24,824 nt of DNA from Monoraphidium neglectum (Eukaryota; Chlorophyta; Chlorophyceae; Sphaeropleales; Selenastraceae). Under the pieces are notes generated by a model. It did not search any database, was not told where the DNA came from, and saw only the letters and a list, made by a program, of their open reading frames with translations. This document shows, one piece after another, positions 18,395 through 24,824 of this stretch. The translations under genes were made by a program, and so were the position numbers. The number at the start of each line of letters is the position of its first letter. The stretch's first letter is position 1. Location: contig NW_014013545.1 in NCBI RefSeq assembly GCF_000611645.1, forward strand, positions 21,071 to 45,894. The letters are read 5' to 3'.

Positions 18395-20861
18395 TCACTT
18401 GCTCGGCTTGACGGGTGGCAGCAGCACCGTGTCCACGACATGGATGACGGCCTGGATAGAAAAACGCCAGTGCGGGGGGCGGGCCAATAGAGGGTTGTCA
18501 AAAATGCGAGCTTTTCGCAAGCCAGGCGAGACAAGGTTGCAGAGCAGATTCAAGAGTTGCGCACAAATCACAAGTGTGTGACGTGCTGCTGGCCTAGGCC
18601 TTGCCCAACGCACTGCTGCTCGCAGCCAAAACCACTCGCACCTGTCCAGCCGACAGGTCAGCAGCGATGACCTTGGCTGTCTCGGTGGCCCCCTTGATGG
18701 TTGTGCCGGCAACCTGCAAAGCAACAGGGTTATGGAACGCCCACGTCCACATATCTGCTTCGCAACAACTGCTTGAATCACAGCACCCACAGCTGGGAGT
18801 AACTGCCGCTGCGGCTGAACTGTCAAGCGTGTGTGCTAGCCGGTAGCATACCTTATCGACGGCGACGGTCAGCTTATGCTTTGAGACGGTGGTGAGCTCC
18901 TGGCCATTCTTCAGGTCAGCAGCCTTAAGGGCCTAAGGGGGGAGTGGTGTGCATGAGTGTGGAGGCAGTGGGGTGCAGGGAGGGGAATTCGTGTGCGTGG
19001 GCAGGATGGCATGTGCCTGCACGCACCGACCATGCAAGTTTGGGTGGGAGCGGCCGTGCTTGCGTGCACCTGCCAGTGGTGACATGCCGTTCGCGGCAGG
19101 CCACCCGTGTCCAAACGACAATGAAAAGCGGCCAGGGACTTTCGACGGGCGGCAGCGACACCAAAGAACACGCACGAATCAACAAACTAGAAACACCCAG
19201 TCCCCACCTGGTCGGCGATGACATGGTAGCTGCAGCAGGGGCGGCAAGACATGGGCACACGAGTTCAGTGGCAGCAGATGGTGTAAGCAGGGGGCGACAG
19301 AGATGACCAAAAGAACTCGCAAGCCAATGGTGAGCACAACCAAAATCAGCGCTCATCATATGGCGCTAGTCAGCACACACAGAGCGGCAATCATCCTGCA
19401 AAGCATTCAAAAAGTTGCGCCGGCAGGCAGACTCTCGCTTAGCCTGCAACCCGTACCGCACCTCAAGATGTTTGTGAGGGCCGTCTTGTCAGCATACAGC
19501 TGCGCGAGCGAGCAGCGTTTGGATCGGAAGGGTTGTGACATGCAGTGCGTCGCCCAAGTGCGCAGCAGACCAGGTGTACGCTGCTCCCAACCAAAGACTG
19601 TGACAGCAATAAACTGCCTGGAGCCCCGGAGCTTCTGGCCTGCGTTCAGCGCGTGCAAAGACATGGCTTTCGACTGGATGGGTAAATGCGTAGATAAACT
19701 TGCAAAAACAGGGAATGGGTCGGCGACACTGACCTGGATTGGGGTGAGCTTCAGCTTGAGGAGCGCGGCCTGGAACGCCTGCGGTCACGCAGGATCGCAG
19801 AGAGGAGGGCGGCAGGAGTGCGCGGTACTGTATCAGCGGCGTGTGCTGAACGATAAGTAGGGGCGCCAAGGGGACGCTGAGGTAGTGCATCAGAACCATT
19901 GCTCTCGTCCGCTGCGTGGTGTTGATTTGCGCAGTCCGTAATATGTACGTGCGTGACCAACAACGCTATTTCCCCTGTGGCGTAATTCTCTCTGCAGCGC
20001 AGGTTGGCGGCGCCCTCACCTTGTTGGTGGGCGCAAAGATGGTGACCTTGAGGTCGGGCTTGGCGATGATGGGGTTCAGGTCGGCCCTGCGCAGCAACCA
20101 AAAACACAAATACACACGCAGAATTCAGGCCGAGGTGCAGGCGACGAGGCACGCCGCCCGTGAAGTGCAGCTTGTGCAAACGCAGCCCAAGTCCCCCAAC
20201 CTATCACGCCTCACACAGGTGGTGTGTTGGTGCGCGCGTGCAGGTGGTTCACACGGTCGCGCGCGTGCAGGTGGTTCACACGGTCAAACTCGCCTTGGGA
20301 GGGCGTTTATGAGGATAGACATGTTGCCGGGCGCCTGCTTGGCCAGCTCGGCGACGGTGTTGGGGTTTGCTGCCGCGAAGCGCAGCAGCACGGCCCAAGA
20401 TCGTAGGCTGGACAGGAAGTCGTTGAAGGCGCAGCTCATGTGCTGCTGGGCGGCGTGCGCCGCGTCACCGACATCGGCGCCAACTTTGTGAGGGGAGGGA
20501 GGCGGCAGGAGGGTGCTGATGGGCGGTGCTGGGCGTGGTGACGAGCCGTCCAGGGGGCGGCGGGTGGCACGGCCTCATGCCGCACGTTGCGGAGTTTGGG
20601 GCCAGCAGAATATCTGCTGCCAAGGCATCGACTTGTTTCACCAATTGGAAATGACAGCCCTGGCGAATCCCATCGCTTCATGCATGCGGCCAAGAGATCC
20701 ATGCTGGCACACTGGCCACTGCCTGTCCTGATGAGCGGGCAGTGCAGCCCGATGCCGCTCGACGGCGTCCCGTCGAATGTGCCATTGCTGCGCCCCATAC
20801 CTGACGGCGTTTGAGTGGCCAGAAGACCGATCAGCACGACTGCGAGCAAAAGACGAGCCAT
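18395..20861 (-). CDS. Secreted fasciclin (FAS1) domain protein
   Basis: Nine exons, 210 residues: 20861-20801, 20483-20294, 20086-20020, 19778-19734, 19499-19462, 19229-19208, 18932-18852, 18713-18642 and 18451-18395. Eight phase-consistent introns; seven are GT-AG and the second (20293-20087) starts with GC. Residues 1-20 (MARLLLAVVLIGLLATQTPS) are a clear signal peptide, so the protein enters the secretory pathway. One FAS1 domain fills residues about 68-205: ILINALPRADLNPIIAKPDLKV, the FAPTNKAFQAAL motif, the YHV motif, ADLKNGQELTTVS, and the closing AVIHVVDTVLLP. By family, FAS1 domains mediate adhesion in cell walls and extracellular matrix. No GPI-anchor signal or membrane segment is visible, and I see one Cys. 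The gene starts only 158 nt after the NAA30 stop. Exon 2's acceptor (CACAAAG) is weaker than the others. Confidence 0.87.
20232..20285. repeat. Exact 27-bp tandem duplication in the FAS1 intron 2
   Basis: Two identical 27-bp units (20232-20258 and 20259-20285), each starting GCGCGCGTGCAGG, abut without spacer. They lie 8 nt inside the GC splice donor of the FAS1 intron 20293-20087. Confidence 0.92.
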
Positions 20862-20976
20862 ATTGGCGCTTTCGTGGTCGACCTGGGGTGCGAGCTACGT
20901 TGGGATATTCGAAGCTGCTCCAAGCCGTATGATCACCGTTAAGTTACGGGTCGCTTGGCAATCCAGAACAAGATCG

Positions 20977-20981
20977 TTACA
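20977..20981 (-). terminator. Candidate TGTAA polyadenylation signal for NAA30
   Basis: TGTAA on the minus strand lies 38 nt past the NAA30 stop at 21020 and about 115 nt before the FAS1 start codon. Position and motif fit a poly(A) signal. Confidence 0.5.
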
Positions 20982-21019
20982 GGGTGGCTACGGCAGTTGC
21001 TGGGATTTCAGTGCTGATG

Positions 21020-22603
21020 TCATGCGATCTCAGCCTCGTGAGCCGCGCCTTCCGCTACTGCTGAGTCAGCAGGCTCCATCTCTTCAGGGAACCCCAAGAT
21101 CGCGTCCTTCTCCTTCTTGCGACGCTCAAACGCCAGCGGCGTGAGCGGCAGCTGCAGCTTGAGGCGGAAGGCGTCGTTGCCACTCAGGTAGTACCTGCAA
21201 CCAAGGGGGGCGGTCAACACTGGTTCTCAATCGGCTGCTGCGACATTGGCAACCAGGAGCGTGGTGAAAAATTATCAAACAATTTGGTGTACTTGTAAAA
21301 AGAGCACGTGCGCCATGCCGCGCCCTGCCAACGGGCAACAGCACGTCCCCTCCGCCCGCGCACCTGTGCAGCCGCTTGTCCCTGATGAACCCCAGCGCGC
21401 GGTACAGCGCCAGCGCGCCCGTGTTGGTGACCTCCGCCTCCAGAGCCACCTCCTCTGCACCCCCCTCGATCATCGCCTTGATGGCCATGCGCGCCAGCGC
21501 GGATCCTGCCAGGAATCAGGCACAGGGATGGCACCAGGGACCGCGCGGCGGCGACGGTTGTCGGAATGGAGATGGACGTGCTGCGTCGGGGAGACGGGTG
21601 GCGACGACATGCGCCAGGGATCTGCCCAGGTGCTGCACGGGCTTCCTGCAGAGCGGCCCACCCCTCTCTGCCAGCAGCCCACCTCCACAACCCTGGCCTC
21701 GCTCTCTGCCTCCACAACCCTGGTCCCTGCCCCCTGCGCTGTCCCTCGCTGCCCGTCCCGGCATGCGCACCCATGCCCTTGCCCCTGAAGCGCTTGTCCA
21801 CCACCAGCATCGCCAGGTACCCCCGCAGCTGCTTGCCCCTGTGAACGTCCATCTTGCACACCACCACGCCGCACGGCTGCCCGCTGGAGTTGTCGTGCGC
21901 GAGGAAGCACAGCTGCGGCCACTGCGGCCGCGGTGGAGCGAGGGCGGCGGCCGGCAGGCGGAGGCAGCGCAGTCTTGTTGGCGAACTGGCCGCGGCAGCG
22001 TGATCCCTTGCCAAACAGGGCGGACGACGCCCGGATCCGGTACCATTGCGGCGCTAGGCGTTCTCTCAGCCACCATTACGTGCAGAGACCCCGTTGCCCA
22101 CCGAGCGCCACCCTGCTGGCTGCACGCCCGCCGCGCCCGGCGGGCGAGCCGTCGTTGCCGCGGGCGGCCCTCCGCTCGGCATGCCCTGATCACTGACGCG
22201 ACTGTGGGATGCGACCCACCGATGCCAGGAAGTATCTGTATGTGAATATGGAGTACGGCTCTGACAGGTCGTTGTCAATGAGGTCCATAACTGCCGCCAG
22301 GTCAGACTCATCGCGATACTGAGGAGTTTGTAGCGGTGGGTTGCGCGGGTTCAGGCATGTGCGTATGTCCGGGAGGGCGACTCTGCTGCTTGTGCGAGTC
22401 TCCAGCATTCAGTGCCACACGTCAATTGCGAGCGCATTGACAGCAAGCACAGCTTATGCTGCAGCACAACATACCTGTCTATACGAGATGCCAGATGAGC
22501 TGGGTGTGTCGTCGCCGCTGTGTGCCGTCGATGCTGCATTGCCGCCGCGCGCGCTGGCAGCCGGCGAGGCCTCCGCTTCCGGCGGAGCAACGGCGACAGC
22601 CAT
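21020..22603 (-). CDS. NAA30: N-alpha-acetyltransferase 30-like, NatC catalytic subunit
   Basis: Five exons, 231 residues, all GT-AG and in phase: 22603-22475, 22318-22220, 21921-21771, 21505-21364 and 21194-21020. Residues 1-42 are a variable Ala/Ser-rich leader. The rest is a GNAT acetyltransferase very close to the NAA30/MAK3 family: YRDESDLAAVMDLIDNDLSE, PYSIFTYRYFL, WPQLCFLAHD, GVVVCKMDVHRG, LRGYLAMLVVDKRFRGKGMG, ALEAEVTNTGALALYRALGF, IRDKRLHRYYL and NDAFRLKLQL. RFRGKGMGS is the acetyl-CoA-binding RxxGxG motif and is intact, split by an intron. By family, NatC acetylates N-termini beginning Met followed by a large hydrophobic residue, with NAA35 and NAA38 as partners, at the ribosome. 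The acidic 35-residue C-terminal tail is an extra that I do not recognise. The gene diverges from SEC22 across 466 nt. Confidence 0.93.
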
Positions 22604-23069
22604 GCTGCAGTGGTGTAGTGAAGTGCGATTGAGCCTTGACTATGCAGCCGGGAGCAGCTGTCACCAACGCTGGGCACTCTGCAGTCGTCGATTTTAGTGC
22701 TGCCCTTGGTGTGCGAGACAAGCCAACCGTAATACAGTAGATATCTATATGCACCATACATTCAATCACTTTGACGTACATTCCCATCTCCTCCTGTGCG
22801 AAGTGCCGATCAAGAGGCACTCGGTGTGTCCGCTCTGGCCTTTGCACGGATCAACTCGATCAAAATCTACCACTAGTTGACGGACTTGCACACGATAAGG
22901 GAGCCTGACAGCGTTTAAGCGATCTGGGAACGCTCGCAAGACGGGACACGGTGTTTGAGGCCACGGATTCCACAGCTTTACTGTCAACCTCTGATATAGC
23001 GCGTCAGCAGACGTTTGAGACTCTGTGGGCAGGTCGGGAGTGCACAGCGCGGGAGCAGCTGGGGCGCGC
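22604..23069. promoter_or_regulatory. Divergent intergenic region between NAA30 and SEC22
   Basis: These 466 nt separate two start codons pointing away from each other, so both promoters and both 5' untranslated regions should be here. No convincing TATA box or named element could be assigned by eye. Confidence 0.5.
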
Positions 23070-24775
23070 ATGGTGCGCCTGACGCTGATTGCGCGCGCGT
23101 CGGACGGGCTGCCGCTTGCGGAGGGCCTTGATAGCGACAAGGACCCCGAGATCGATGCCTACAAGCAGCAGGCCAAGGTGAGCGACTCCCTGTGCTTGTA
23201 GCAGGAGTCCTATGCGCGGCGGTTTGCTGGTGGGTACAACCGCAGCGCAGCCGACGGGCGCGGCAGCGGCCAAAGCGCCCGGCTACCGCCACACGCTCGC
23301 AAGCAACCTCTCCTGCCTCGCACGCAGGCGCTGTTCAAGCGCGTAGGCGGCTCGCACCAGCCGCCTCGCGTCAGCCTTGAAAGCGGCCCGAACGTGTTCC
23401 ATTATCTGCTGGAGAGCGGCGCCTGCTTCCTCACGCTCACAGAGAAAGGATACCCCAAGGTGCGCACGTCCATGTTGGCTGCGTGCGACCTGCTCGTGCG
23501 TGGCGGCTTGAGTGTGCGCAGTACAGTAGTGTGTGTTGCGTACTGGGTGTGTGCGAGCAGCGAAACGCGTATCACTGGCGATCGCCACAGTGGGTGGTCG
23601 AGTTTGGGGCCTTATCGCGCTTTGTGTTTTTTTCGCGCTTTGGGATTTACGTGCGCATGGCGGCACAGCTGTCATCGCGTGGCCCTGAAAGTGGCTGTTT
23701 TCCTGAACCACATAGCGGGGCGCACGCGAACCGGTGCAGAGCGGCGTCTGCATCGTTGCGTTCGTCCTGGCCTCCGGCTTTTCCCGCCCAATGCGTCTGT
23801 TATTCTGCGCTGATCGGACGGGAATGGTCTTGGAGGCTCTTGGGCATGCGGCTTGTGTGGCATGTGCATTTTGCGCATCTTTGCGTGTCCCACATCCAAA
23901 TCCCGTTCCCGGCCACCCTCACCGCGCGCCCATTCCCAGCTCGCCCTCTCCCACCACCCCGCCCCGGCACTGCAAGCGCTGCGCCGGCGCGCTGCTCACC
24001 TTCGCCCTCTCACTACACCTCCGGGGGGATTCGATCTTCACCCCAGCTCTACACATTCTTGAATGCAACCTGTCCCTCTGAATCTGAACCAGTGCACATC
24101 ACACTCCGCCCTATCTTGATCAACCCCCGTCTGCCCACCCCCCCAGAAGCTGGCGTTCCAGTACCTGGAGGAGCTGGCGGGGGAGTTCAGCCGGCTGTAT
24201 GGCGGCCAGGTGGAGGGCGTCACGCGGCCCTACGCATTCATAAAGTTCGGTGAGGGCGCGGGGTGGGGCCGGGAGCTGCTCAGGAGGGCTGGGGGTGCGA
24301 GGGTTGCGGTGGGACGAGGGTGCATGGGCTTTGGACGAGTGCGCGGCAGGGGGGCGTGGCTGTGGGGGGGGCGGGACGGCTGGGTACTAGCTAGGCTTGA
24401 CCTGTGCTGCAGAGCGTGACCGGCCCTCTGCTCAGAGGTCCCTAGCTCCCGAGCTCCCCTTTGACGCACCCCCCTGGGTCGTGCCTTCATACGTCCTTTC
24501 GGCACCGCCGCACGCGTGTGTGCGTGCACCGATGCACACGCGCGTGCACAGCCATGCATGCACGGCCATGCGTGCACAGCTATGCCTGCACAGCCATGCG
24601 TGCCCACACACACACACACATATCTACACACATACACACAACATTTGCTGACATACGCTCACGCGCGCAACCTCACATCCCCCTCCCAGACACTTTTATC
24701 CAGAAAACCAAGAAGCTCTTCCAGGACAGCCGCAGCTCGCGTAACCTCGCGAAAATCAACGATGACCTGGCAGAG
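23070..24775 (+). CDS. SEC22: SEC22 vesicle-trafficking R-SNARE (longin type), 3' end missing
   Basis: Four exons are in the window: 23070-23177, 23328-23459, 24147-24249 and 24690-24775, about 143 residues. All complete introns are GT-AG; the last exon probably ends at the donor after GCAGAG at 24775. The longin domain is nearly complete and matches SEC22 throughout: MVRLTLIARASDGLPLAEGL, YKQQAKALFK, ESGPNVFHYLLESGACFLTL, YPKKLAFQYLEELAGEF, RPYAFIKFDTFIQKTKKLFQ and RNLAKINDDLAE. By family, SEC22 sits on ER-Golgi transport vesicles and pairs with syntaxin-5/18-type SNAREs. The SNARE helix and C-terminal membrane anchor should lie right of the window. The 687-nt intron (23460-24146) holds nothing else recognisable. 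Confidence 0.94.
24520..24645. repeat. Degenerate short tandem repeats and (CA)n in a SEC22 intron
   Basis: In intron 24250-24689, loosely repeated units of about 14 nt built on GCACAGCCATGCGT run from about 24530 to 24602, followed by interrupted (CA)n with TATCTA and ATA breaks to about 24640. It lies within 170 nt of the splice acceptor. Confidence 0.8.
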
Positions 24776-24824
24776 GTGGAGGCCTGGAGGGGGGGGGGAT
24801 GGGGCCCTGGAAGGAGTGCCCTAG

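Noticed and set aside
21681..21725. Two copies of a CTCCACAACCCTGG-type unit in an NAA30 intron
   Set aside because: A simple short intronic duplication with no sign of function.
24520..24645. CRISPR-like or RNA-gene repeat array
   Set aside because: The units are degenerate, about 14 nt, have no unique spacers, and lie inside a spliced intron of a eukaryotic gene.

Overview
The window is nuclear DNA of a eukaryote, most likely a chlorophycean green alga. The signs are GC-rich, alanine-heavy coding sequence, many 80-700 nt GT-AG introns, (CA)n/(TG)n tracts inside introns, TGTAA motifs (the polyadenylation signal of this algal group) downstream of several stops, and the protein families present. 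Species cannot be told from sequence alone. All gene models were built by eye from splice sites, reading phase and family alignment; no search was run.

Layout. Five genes lie head-to-tail on the minus strand and one partial gene on the plus strand. From right to left on the minus strand they are: an N-alpha-acetyltransferase like NAA30, the NatC catalytic subunit (22603-21020, 5 exons); a small secreted fasciclin (FAS1) protein (20861-18395, 9 exons, one of them 22 nt); a giant gene for a protein of about 2187 residues with two diverged copies of a pectate-lyase-superfamily beta-helix module (17497-7896, 11 exons, crossed by a 500-N gap); a RING-CH zinc-finger protein with an unidentified C-terminal domain (6721-4722, 5 exons); and an F-box/leucine-rich-repeat protein that runs off the left edge (2905-1). 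On the plus strand, SEC22 (a longin-type R-SNARE) starts at 23070, divergent from NAA30, and runs off the right edge.

The most useful results concern the giant gene. The 42 bases on each side of the N gap are identical. Collapsing the gap onto that overlap brings both flanks into one reading frame and keeps the exon's splice phases consistent, so the gap is probably an assembly artefact with no missing sequence. The two beta-helix modules align motif for motif, including an N-terminal Cys-rich/Trp motif, and this alignment exposed an exon (8346-8510) that is easy to miss. Module 2 has about 385 residues of low-complexity sequence inserted inside the fold.

The genes do not form an obvious pathway. 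The FAS1 and beta-helix proteins are probably extracellular or cell-wall proteins (inferred). SEC22, NAA30, the F-box protein and the RING-CH protein are housekeeping trafficking, protein-acetylation and ubiquitin-system components.
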